Shown here: piece after piece, positions 17,601 to 24,371 of the stretch
Position numbering within the stretch: the stretch's first letter is position 1
How the letters are laid out: the number at the start of each line of letters is the position of its first letter
Assembly: GCA_964495785.1 (NCBI GenBank)
Contig: CAZBXL010000052.1
Coordinates: 1-27,594 of the forward strand
Length of the DNA stretch: 27,594 nucleotides
Source: RFSX01 sp964495785
GTDB lineage: Bacteria > Bacteroidota > Bacteroidia > Chitinophagales > Saprospiraceae
Direction: 5' to 3'
Notes under the pieces: generated by a model
What the model was told of the DNA's origin: nothing
The model's input: the letters and a program-made list of their open reading frames with translations, nothing else
Databases searched by the model: none
Made by a program: the position numbers and the translations under genes

Positions 17601-18362
17601 GTAGAAGCTAAGAAACTATTCAATGATGCACAGAGTATGTTACGTAGGGTCATAGATGAAAAATGGCTTACAGCAAAAGCAACTGTCGGAATATTCCCTG
17701 CCTTCTCCACGAATCAAGACACTATTAATCTACATAACGGTAAGGGTATATCTTTTATGGAGTTACACCATTTAAGACAGCAAGTAAAGAAAGCTGATGG
17801 GCTTCCTTATTACTGTCTTTCAGACTTCATAGCAACAGAAGCATCTGGTGTAGAAGATTACTTAGGAGCATTTGCTGTCACTACAGGTATAGGTATAGAA
17901 AAATGGGTTAAACACTTTGAAGATAATCAGGATGATTACTCGGCTATTCTTCTCAAAGCAATAGCAGATAGACTTGCAGAAGCACTTGCAGAAAAAATGC
18001 ATCTTATAATTCGAAAAGAACTATGGGCTTATGATACGTCAGAGTCACTAAGTAATAAAGATCTTATTTCTGAAAAATATAAAGGTATAAGACCAGCACC
18101 TGGCTATCCAGCATGTCCTGAGCATTCAGAAAAACAAAAATTATTTAAGTTACTTGACGTTCAAAATAAAATAAATATCTCCCTTACAGAATCATACGCT
18201 ATGTATCCTGCAGCCTCAGTAAGTGGTTGGTATCTATCCCATCCAGATAGTAAATATTTTGGGATAAACGTATTAGGAGAAGATCAAGTTAAAGATTATG
18301 CAAGTCGTAAGAATATCAGCTATGAAGCTGCTCAGAGATTGTTGGGGCATCTTATGTCATAG
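14697..18362 (+). CDS. metH: Cobalamin-dependent methionine synthase
   Basis: A 1221-residue enzyme with all four modules in one chain; many Bacteroidota split this protein. The homocysteine-binding barrel (about 1-330) has zinc ligands C243 (GLNCALG) and C306-C307 (GGCCGT). The methyltetrahydrofolate-binding barrel (about 345-620) starts at NFINIGERTNVTGSRKF. The cobalamin cap and Rossmann domain (about 640-880) has GDVHDIGKN, with H754 as lower cobalt ligand. The C-terminal S-adenosylmethionine activation domain (about 900-1221) has RPAPGYPACPEH. It transfers methyl from methyl-folate to homocysteine. There is only 1 base between the barrel gene and this start, so there is no room for a cobalamin riboswitch directly upstream. 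Confidence 0.98.
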   Translation: MKTLAELCEDRILVLDGAMGTMIQRYKLKEEDYRGERFKDFHKDVKGNNDLLSLTRPDIISSIHKEYLEAGSDIIETNTFNSTSISQADYDMQEYVYEINLASAQIAKKACEEYTALNPQKPRFAAGALGPTNVTASLSPDVNDPGFRKVTFDQLVDAYYEQVSGLVEGGVDILLVETIFDTLNAKAALFAIDKYFDDKGVKLPIMVSGTITDASGRTLSGQTVEAFWISLSHIELFSIGLNCALGAQEMRPYIRNLSKIANCYISAYPNAGLPNELGEYDQSPEEMQQHIKDFASNNFVNIIGGCCGTTPEHISAMSQAVKDIKPRRIPEIETLPQYSGLEPLVVRENLNFINIGERTNVTGSRKFARLIREGNYSEALSVANQQVEGGAQIIDVNMDEGLLDSKQAMKDFLNLMMAEPDIAKLPIMIDSSKFEVIEAGLKVVQGKCIVNSISMKEGVEEFKKHAKLIRRYGASVVVMAFDEDGQADTIERKVDICKTAYDILVNELNYKPEDIIFDPNIFAIATGIEEHNQYAINFIEATRQIKELCPGALISGGVSNISFSFRGNNVVREAMHTVFLYHAIKAGMDMGIVNAGMMEIYEEIPKDLLTLVENVIFNKNETATDDLLDYASRVTGGGKKLERDLSWREQDVTKRLEHSLVKGIDDFIVEDTEEARQMFDKSLHVIEGPLMDGMNVVGDLFGSGKMFLPQVVKSARVMKKSVAYLTPFIEDEKDSLSASSKGKILMATVKGDVHDIGKNIVGVVLACNNYDIVDLGVMVSAEKIITTAIQENVDIIGLSGLITPSLDEMVFVASELERQNLKIPLLIGGATTSKTHTALKVDPAYTGPVIHVLDASKSVGVASELLSEDKEKSNTYVSDIKKSYDELRIKRASGTKTKKLTPIEHARNHKFNINWDSYTPPKPKFTGVKYFENYSLEELTDYIDWTPFFTSWQLRGKYPEIFEDKVIGVEAKKLFNDAQSMLRRVIDEKWLTAKATVGIFPAFSTNQDTINLHNGKGISFMELHHLRQQVKKADGLPYYCLSDFIATEASGVEDYLGAFAVTTGIGIEKWVKHFEDNQDDYSAILLKAIADRLAEALAEKMHLIIRKELWAYDTSESLSNKDLISEKYKGIRPAPGYPACPEHSEKQKLFKLLDVQNKINISLTESYAMYPAASVSGWYLSHPDSKYFGINVLGEDQVKDYASRKNISYEAAQRLLGHLMS

Positions 18363-18369
18363 TAATTTG

Positions 18370-18377
18370 TAATTTTG
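18370..18377 (+). promoter_or_regulatory. -7 element abutting the Wzz-like gene
   Basis: TAATTTTG matches TAnnTTTG exactly, with the final G 4 bases before the ATG at 18382. With the usual spacing, transcription would start at or within a base or two of the ATG. A TTG at 18342-18344 is about 25 bases upstream, slightly too far for a standard -33 box. The site lies in the 19-base gap after metH. Confidence 0.45.
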
Positions 18378-18381
18378 TAGC

Positions 18382-19473
18382 ATGACATCACATGCCTCTT
18401 CTGACATGTCTCTTAAGGAACTTATCTTAAAGATACAATCCTATATCAAAGCTATCACTAGGCGTTGGTTATTGATATGTATTTTGGGGTTTGGATTTGC
18501 TTTTCTTCTGCTGGTTTTCAACTTTAACATAACGCCTGAATATAAAGCAGACCTCACTTACATGCTTAATGAGGATGAGTCGGGAGGCTTAAGTGGTATA
18601 GCTGCCATGATAGGTCAATTTGGTTTAGGGGGCGGAGGGGCAGAATCCAATCTTGATAAAATTATCGAGCTATCAAGAACTCGTAGAATCACACAAACTG
18701 CTCTTTTTGAAAAAAAGAAGCTACATAATAAAGAAGACTACTTAGCTAACCATCTCATTAGTACTTTAGAAAATACAGGACATTGGAACAAGACTGGGAT
18801 CCTATCTTTTTTATCATCAGAAGATAGTTTAAGTCTAAGTGGCTTCAGATTTAAGCAAGATTCCATCGAAGATTTTTCATTACATGAAAATAAAGCACTA
18901 AAGGCCGTACATAGGGCTATGGTTGGTAAGGAGATGAAAGGAAATAGGTTTCAAAGTACCTTTAATGAAATCACTGGTATTATGGAATTCTCTATGACCA
19001 CTCCAGACCCAGAATTATCTATATTAATTGTGAATAGCATGTTTGAGAATCTGAGCTCATATTATGTAGATAAGACTACCGAAAAACAACAGGCAGATTA
19101 CAGAATTATCAAGTTAAAATATGATTCTATAGTCTCAGAATTAAATAGCGTGCAATATCGATTAGCTAAGAATAAAGATTCTAATCAGGGTTTATTTATG
19201 GACGCAGATTTACTCCCTACAAAAAAATTATCTGAAGACGAGCGAAGATTACAGCTGATGCTCGGTGAAGCAGAAAAACAAAAACAGTTAACAGAACTTA
19301 CTTTAGGTAATAGCACCCCCTACATTCAAATAATTGATAAACCTATACTTCCACTTAGGCCTGCTAATAAATCGAGAATATTTTATTTTCTTCTCGGAGG
19401 ATTTCTGGGTGGTATATTGGCCATCATGATAATTCTAATACAGAAAGTCTACAATGATATAATGCTGGATTAA
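18382..19473 (+). CDS. Wzz-like polysaccharide chain-length regulator
   Basis: A 363-residue inner-membrane protein of the polysaccharide co-polymerase (Wzz) type. The two membrane segments at its ends (about 29-47 and 335-354) frame a periplasmic domain. The second segment is preceded by the proline-rich IIDKPILPLRPANKSR, the family's hallmark. A glycine-rich stretch, MIGQFGLGGGG (about 76-86), is common in Bacteroidota members. A coiled-coil part at about 225-305 is visible. No tyrosine-kinase domain is fused. Such proteins set the length of O-antigen or exopolysaccharide chains. It opens the group wzz-cysC-cysD-cysN, which suggests that the polysaccharide handled here could be sulfated. 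Confidence 0.85.
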   Translation: MTSHASSDMSLKELILKIQSYIKAITRRWLLICILGFGFAFLLLVFNFNITPEYKADLTYMLNEDESGGLSGIAAMIGQFGLGGGGAESNLDKIIELSRTRRITQTALFEKKKLHNKEDYLANHLISTLENTGHWNKTGILSFLSSEDSLSLSGFRFKQDSIEDFSLHENKALKAVHRAMVGKEMKGNRFQSTFNEITGIMEFSMTTPDPELSILIVNSMFENLSSYYVDKTTEKQQADYRIIKLKYDSIVSELNSVQYRLAKNKDSNQGLFMDADLLPTKKLSEDERRLQLMLGEAEKQKQLTELTLGNSTPYIQIIDKPILPLRPANKSRIFYFLLGGFLGGILAIMIILIQKVYNDIMLD

Positions 19474-19500
19474 ACCTGATTCTGTAACTCATTTATTACT

Positions 19501-19508
19501 TACCTTTG
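19501..19508 (+). promoter_or_regulatory. -7 element abutting cysC
   Basis: TACCTTTG matches TAnnTTTG exactly, and only 5 bases separate it from the cysC ATG at 19514. The predicted start of transcription is at the ATG itself. A TCTG at 19481-19484 lies close to the -33 position. It marks a likely separate transcription start for cysC-cysD-cysN. Confidence 0.5.
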
Positions 19509-19513
19509 TATGT

Positions 19514-20110
19514 ATGGAAAACATACATCCTATTTTTAATAAAATTCTTGGGAGAAAAGAAAAAGAACTCTTTCTTAACCAAAAAGCCATTGTAATATGG
19601 ATGACGGGATTGTCAGGTTCTGGTAAAAGTACAATTGCTGAGGGCCTTGAAAAAAAGTTGTTTGATCAAGGGTTTTTTACACAGTTACTTGATGGTGATA
19701 ATACAAGAGTAGGTATAAATAATAACCTTGGTTTCAGCTTAGAAGATAGGCATGAAAATATACGTCGTATAGCTGAAGTTTCTAAGTTGTTTATTAACAG
19801 TGGTATTATATGTATTAACAGTTTTGTTAGCCCTACCACAGAAATAAGACAAATGGCCAAGGATGTAATAGGTCCAGACAACTTTTTAGAGATATTTGTT
19901 AATACGCCCTTAGAAGTATGCGAATCTAGAGACGTAAAAGGGCTCTATGCTAAGGCCAGATCAGGTGCTATTAAGGGATTTACTGGTATTGACTCCCCCT
20001 TCGAAGCTCCCAATAAGCCAGATTTAGAGATTTTAACTGAAAATCAAGACATCAGTGCCTCAGTCGATAAAGTTTTTAACTTTGTGCTCCCATTCATTAG
20101 TATAAGTTAA
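19514..20110 (+). CDS. cysC: Adenylylsulfate kinase
   Basis: A 198-residue cytosolic kinase that phosphorylates adenosine 5'-phosphosulfate (APS) to PAPS, the universal sulfate donor. Walker A is GLSGSGKST (32-40). DGDNTRVGINNNLGFS (60-75) and RHENIRRIAEV form the APS-binding part. The serine phosphorylated in the classic enzyme corresponds to S106 in FVSPTTEIR. The C-terminal GLYAKARSGAIKGFTGIDSPFEAP is fully conserved. The chosen start gives MENIHPIF, the usual opening of Bacteroidota CysC. cysD follows after 8 bases. It is a free-standing enzyme, not fused to CysN. Confidence 0.97.
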   Translation: MENIHPIFNKILGRKEKELFLNQKAIVIWMTGLSGSGKSTIAEGLEKKLFDQGFFTQLLDGDNTRVGINNNLGFSLEDRHENIRRIAEVSKLFINSGIICINSFVSPTTEIRQMAKDVIGPDNFLEIFVNTPLEVCESRDVKGLYAKARSGAIKGFTGIDSPFEAPNKPDLEILTENQDISASVDKVFNFVLPFISIS

Positions 20111-20118
20111 TATTTAGA

Positions 20119-21021
20119 ATGAACTATAATTTAAACCATATTAAAGAGCTTGAATCTGAGTCAATATTTGTACTTAGAGAAGTCGCTTCCCAGTTTGAAA
20201 ACCCCGTTATTATGTTTTCGGGAGGTAAAGACTCTATTCTTATTGTACACCTTGCGTACAAAGCTTTTTTTCCAGCAAGAATCCCTTTTCCATTACTCCA
20301 TATCGATACTGGGCATAACTTTCCAGAGACTTTAGAATATAGAGATAACCTTGTTGAAAAATTAGGAGCTAAACTGATCGTAGGATCTGTTCAAGATGCC
20401 ATAGACAAAAGAATGGTAGTAGAAGAAAAAGGTGTCAACGCAAGTCGTAATGGTTTGCAGACTGCTGTGCTATTAGAGTCTCTTGAAAACGGCAAGTATG
20501 ATGCAGCGATGGGTGGCGCTAGACGTGATGAAGAAAAAGCTAGAGCTAAAGAAAGGTTCTTTTCTCACAGAGACGAGTTTGGTCAGTGGGACCCTAAGAA
20601 TCAGAGACCAGAATTATGGAATCTCTTTAATGGTAAACATCACATGGGAGAACATTTTAGAATATTCCCAATAAGTAATTGGACAGAACTTGATGTATGG
20701 CAATATCTAGCTGCTGAAAAAGTAGAACTTCCATCCTTATACTTCTCACATGAGAGAGATGTCATAGAAAGAGAAGGTGTTCTTCTCGCAGACTGTGATT
20801 ATATAGAAAAAAAGCCAGGAGAAAAAGTAATTAAAGAAACTGTCAGATGCCGTACTATCGGTGATATGACATGTACTGGAGTGTGGAAATCTAATGCAAG
20901 TACTGTAGAGGAAATCATCGAAGAAGTAGCTACCACAAGAATGACAGAAAGAGGTGGAAGAACTGATGACAAGAGAAGTGAGACGAGCATGGAGGACAGA
21001 AAGAAAAAAGGATATTTCTAA
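20119..21021 (+). CDS. cysD: Sulfate adenylyltransferase subunit 2
   Basis: A 300-residue adenylating subunit of ATP sulfurylase; with CysN it makes APS from ATP and sulfate. The PP-loop motif SGGKDS is at 34-39, preceded by NPVIMFSG. HIDTGHNFPETLEYRD (about 61-76) and GARRDEEKARAKERFFS (about 133-149) are family hallmarks, as is the C-terminal TSMEDRKKKGYF. Length is standard. The gene lies 8 bases after cysC and 33 bases before cysN. Confidence 0.98.
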   Translation: MNYNLNHIKELESESIFVLREVASQFENPVIMFSGGKDSILIVHLAYKAFFPARIPFPLLHIDTGHNFPETLEYRDNLVEKLGAKLIVGSVQDAIDKRMVVEEKGVNASRNGLQTAVLLESLENGKYDAAMGGARRDEEKARAKERFFSHRDEFGQWDPKNQRPELWNLFNGKHHMGEHFRIFPISNWTELDVWQYLAAEKVELPSLYFSHERDVIEREGVLLADCDYIEKKPGEKVIKETVRCRTIGDMTCTGVWKSNASTVEEIIEEVATTRMTERGGRTDDKRSETSMEDRKKKGYF

Positions 21022-21054
21022 AAAATTATTTTTTACAATTAAGATCAAATCGGC

Positions 21055-22314
21055 ATGAGCCAAAATAATAATAGCGAGCTACTAAGATTTACAACTGCAG
21101 GATCTGTAGATGATGGTAAATCAACTCTCATAGGAAGACTACTTTATGATAGCAAGTCCATATATCAAGATCAATATGAGCAGATAAAGCAAGCCAGTGA
21201 GAGGCGTGGAGAAGATATTAACTTAGCATTACTGACTGATGGTCTTAAGAGTGAGAGAGAGCAAGGCATCACTATAGATGTTGCATACAGATATTTTGCT
21301 ACGCCTAAAAGAAAGTTTATAATAGCTGATACGCCTGGTCATATTCAGTATACACGTAATATGGTGACTGGTGCCTCTTCTGCTAATGTGGCACTTATTC
21401 TAATAGATGCAAGAAAAGGCGTAGTAGAACAAACTAAGAGACATGCAATCATTGCATCGCTACTCCAGATACCTCACATCGTAGTATGTATCAATAAGAT
21501 GGATCTGGTAGATTTTGACGAAGCTGTATACAATCAGATACAAGATGATTTTGAAAAATTTGCAGCTAAGCTGGATGTTATAGATGTACATTTTATTCCT
21601 ATCTCTGCCCTCTTAGGAGATAATGTTGTACACAGGTCTGACAAGACACCATGGTTTGATGGATCTACTCTTATGCACTATTTAGAGAATGTACATATCG
21701 CCAGCGATCACAATTTTATTGATGTACGATTTCCAGTACAATTCGTTATCAGACCTTATAAAGAAGAGTATCATGACTACAGAGGATATGCAGGTCGTAT
21801 AGCTGGAGGAATTATTAAAAAAGGAGATGATGTAATGTTATTACCTTCAGGATTTACTTCTAAAATAGCTAAAATACAAGGTCCTGCTGGTGAACAAAAC
21901 GAAGCCTATCCTCCAGAATCTGTAACAGTTTTATTAGAGGATGACTTAGACTTAAGTAGAGGAGATATGATCGTCCGAGCTAATAATTCTCCAGTAGTCA
22001 CTCAAGATATAGAAGTGATGCTTGTATGGTTTGACGGTGATAAGTCTCTCTTACTTAACGGTAAATACGGCCTGATGCATACAACGCAAAACATAAGATG
22101 CGTCGTCAAAGAAATAAGATATAAACTTGATATCAATACACTACATAGAGAACAAGATGATCTTAATATTGGTATGAATGATGTAGGAAGAATCGTGTTA
22201 CGTACGACTAAGCCCGTATTCGTAGATGCTTATCGCAAGAACAGAATCACTGGTAGTATGATACTTATAGATGAGGCAACTAACAGTACAGTAGGTGCTT
22301 GTATGGTAATCTAA
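21055..22314 (+). CDS. cysN: Sulfate adenylyltransferase subunit 1 (GTPase)
   Basis: A 419-residue EF-Tu-like GTPase whose GTP hydrolysis drives sulfate activation by CysD. The G1 loop is GSVDDGKST (16-24), G3 is DTPGH (92-96), and G4 is NKMD (147-150). Two beta-barrel domains follow the G domain. There is no fused CysC domain, consistent with the separate cysC upstream. No terminator hairpin is seen after the stop, so the transcript may continue into the FemAB-like gene. Confidence 0.97.
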   Translation: MSQNNNSELLRFTTAGSVDDGKSTLIGRLLYDSKSIYQDQYEQIKQASERRGEDINLALLTDGLKSEREQGITIDVAYRYFATPKRKFIIADTPGHIQYTRNMVTGASSANVALILIDARKGVVEQTKRHAIIASLLQIPHIVVCINKMDLVDFDEAVYNQIQDDFEKFAAKLDVIDVHFIPISALLGDNVVHRSDKTPWFDGSTLMHYLENVHIASDHNFIDVRFPVQFVIRPYKEEYHDYRGYAGRIAGGIIKKGDDVMLLPSGFTSKIAKIQGPAGEQNEAYPPESVTVLLEDDLDLSRGDMIVRANNSPVVTQDIEVMLVWFDGDKSLLLNGKYGLMHTTQNIRCVVKEIRYKLDINTLHREQDDLNIGMNDVGRIVLRTTKPVFVDAYRKNRITGSMILIDEATNSTVGACMVI

Positions 22315-22422
22315 GTTTTCTTTGCTTACTTTGGTCTAAATTAATTTCAGATCAGTAATAAAGAAAAATACCGACAGCTATTTAGTAAGTACGATATACC
22401 CATTCACTTCTCTCCTGAGTGG

Positions 22423-23310
22423 ATGGATCTCTCATGTATTAAAGGCGATTGGGATGTTGTTATATCACAAGATGCAGATGATAATCTTGAAGGCATACTT
22501 GTATATCATATTCGTAGATATCGTGGCTTCACTTTAATACTGATGCCCCCACAGACATTCTACAGCGGTATATACTACAACTATAGAGATAATCCAAAAA
22601 CACATTCTAAAATTTCCTTTGAAAATAATGTAACAGAAAAACTGTTGTCACAACTACCTCAGCATGATCTTTACTATCAACAGTATTCACCTCAGGTAAA
22701 AAATTCCTTGTTTCACTTATGGAAAAATTACAATGTTTCTACTCGATACACATACCTTATTAATACAAAAGATAAAACAGAAGCAGATCTTTGGAGTCAG
22801 CTCAAAACCAAAACACGAAATAAGATAAGGAAAGCAATAGGTCTGACTGAAGTCATCACAATTGACTTTGATACCTTCTGGAAAAATTGTGAAAAAGCAT
22901 TTGCGGCAAAAAACCAAAGTATACCATTTAATAAAACTGTATTATCTGAAGCCTACAATAAGTTTCACCCTTCAGGTATGTGTGAAATAAAGGCCTGCGT
23001 TAATAAGGAAACAAAAAAATTACTTTCCGCCACTTACATGACTAAAGACCAAGAAACAACTTATTATGTTGCTGGCTTTTTCATATCAGAAAAAAATGAT
23101 AGTGGAGCATTATCTTATCTTCTTTGGGACAATATAAAAAACTGTACCACTGCAATATTCGATTTCGAAGGGAGTATGATAAAACCAGTTGAATATTTCT
23201 TCAGAGCATTCGGAGGAGAACTTACCCCACATTACAAAGTATGGAAAATCAATAGCCGTCTTCTAAAATTTATTACACGATTCAAAAAACTACCATTCCT
23301 TGACTGGTGA
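22423..23310 (+). CDS. FemAB/GNAT-fold transferase, N-terminus uncertain
   Basis: From the first ATG this is a 295-residue protein of the FemAB-like GNAT-fold group found in many polysaccharide loci. Supporting stretches are GDWDVVISQD (8-17), KTKTRNKIRKA near 125-135, and the C-terminal FDFEGSMIKPVEYFFRAFGG (about 246-265). Its substrate is unknown. The reading frame stays open upstream of the ATG to a stop at 22342-22344, and the extra 24 or so residues (NKEKYRQLFSKYDIPIHFSPEW) look like the family's normal beginning. There is no ATG, GTG or TTG there; the only near-cognate codon is ATC at 22351. The 108-base gap after cysN is therefore probably mostly coding. Its stop overlaps the next gene by 11 bases. 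Confidence 0.72.
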   Translation: MDLSCIKGDWDVVISQDADDNLEGILVYHIRRYRGFTLILMPPQTFYSGIYYNYRDNPKTHSKISFENNVTEKLLSQLPQHDLYYQQYSPQVKNSLFHLWKNYNVSTRYTYLINTKDKTEADLWSQLKTKTRNKIRKAIGLTEVITIDFDTFWKNCEKAFAAKNQSIPFNKTVLSEAYNKFHPSGMCEIKACVNKETKKLLSATYMTKDQETTYYVAGFFISEKNDSGALSYLLWDNIKNCTTAIFDFEGSMIKPVEYFFRAFGGELTPHYKVWKINSRLLKFITRFKKLPFLDW

Positions 23311-24355
23311 TATTATATCACAGCTCGGGGGGCGTCATAGTATAGAAAAAGCCCTATCAGAAAATCTTAATTGGATAGTTAAAAGCTTTGCTCGTAACAA
23401 AAACTTAGGTTCCTCAGGATGGTCTAATATATTGGGTCAATTTTCTGATCCATATCCTGAGACAACAGGCTATCTCATCCCTACCCTATTAACTGCTTCA
23501 CATTATACTGGCAATGTGTTATTATTAAGTGTAGCCAAAAAACAAATTGGGTTTTTTAATTCTATTCAAAATATTGATGGCTCTTATTATCAGTCACTTA
23601 AGAATAAATCGCCTATTGTATTTGATACAAGTCAAATACTTCTTGGCCTATGCTCGATATACCATCACGAACCTGACAGCTATGTATTAGATCAAATAAA
23701 CTCAAGTCTTAATTGGTTGAATTCACTACTTGATGAAAGAGGGTTTTTTAGTGCCTATAACTTTACAGAAAAAAATTGCCCGGCATATTATACCAGAGTA
23801 TTTTGGGCCATGATAAGAGCACATCATATTGTAGGGACAACACCTAATCATCTAATTTTTAATGGCATAGATTCTATATTAAAGCAGATCAATTCTAATA
23901 ATAGTTTTTCACAATGGGGGTTTGATAATGAGACTTTTGTTCTTAGTCACAACATCATCTATACGCTGAGAGGATTATACGAGATCGCCTTATTGACAGA
24001 TGACAAAGAAATGCTCTCGACAACTATTAGTTGTATTGATAGCATCGTTTCTAAAATTATTGACAATGATAAATTCTATGGAGCCTACGATCAGACTTGG
24101 AATCCTGATCGTTCGTTTGTGTGTTCTGTAGGTAATGCTCAACTTGCATACTTATTGATATCCCTCGATGTTAATAAATATACTAAAGCCATAAAAATTG
24201 TATTACAAGATCTATTACAGAACCAGTCACGTATAGGACCCAACAAAGGTGCCATCCCGTCATCACTTCCTATATGGGGTAGATATCAAAGATGGAGGTA
24301 TACTAATTGGACACAAAAGTTTTTTTGTGATGCATTGTTACTTCTACTCAAATAA
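23300..24355 (+). CDS. VpsJ-like polysaccharide biosynthesis protein
   Basis: A 351-residue protein with repeated helical hairpins, compatible with an alpha/alpha toroid fold as in terpene-cyclase-like and some sugar-active proteins. The stretch DPYPETTGYLIPTLL (50-64) and the C-terminal PIWGRYQRWRYTNWTQKFFCDALL match what I recall of proteins labelled VpsJ in exopolysaccharide clusters; their reaction is not known. It has no signal peptide. The start is TTG at 23300, inside the end of the FemAB-like gene, so translation of the pair is probably coupled. It ends 10 bases from the convergent DUF6056 gene. Family assignment is from memory of the motif and is moderately sure. Confidence 0.6.
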   Translation: MTGDIISQLGGRHSIEKALSENLNWIVKSFARNKNLGSSGWSNILGQFSDPYPETTGYLIPTLLTASHYTGNVLLLSVAKKQIGFFNSIQNIDGSYYQSLKNKSPIVFDTSQILLGLCSIYHHEPDSYVLDQINSSLNWLNSLLDERGFFSAYNFTEKNCPAYYTRVFWAMIRAHHIVGTTPNHLIFNGIDSILKQINSNNSFSQWGFDNETFVLSHNIIYTLRGLYEIALLTDDKEMLSTTISCIDSIVSKIIDNDKFYGAYDQTWNPDRSFVCSVGNAQLAYLLISLDVNKYTKAIKIVLQDLLQNQSRIGPNKGAIPSSLPIWGRYQRWRYTNWTQKFFCDALLLLLK

Positions 24356-24371
24356 ATTACAATTTTTATTT
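24350..24371. terminator. Possible weak bidirectional terminator
   Basis: The convergent stop codons of the VpsJ-like and DUF6056 genes lie 10 bases apart. AAATAAA (24350-24356) and TTTATTT (24365-24371) form a 7-bp all-A/T stem over an 8-base loop that includes both stops. It is too weak to be convincing, but no other terminator is visible for either gene. Confidence 0.22.
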
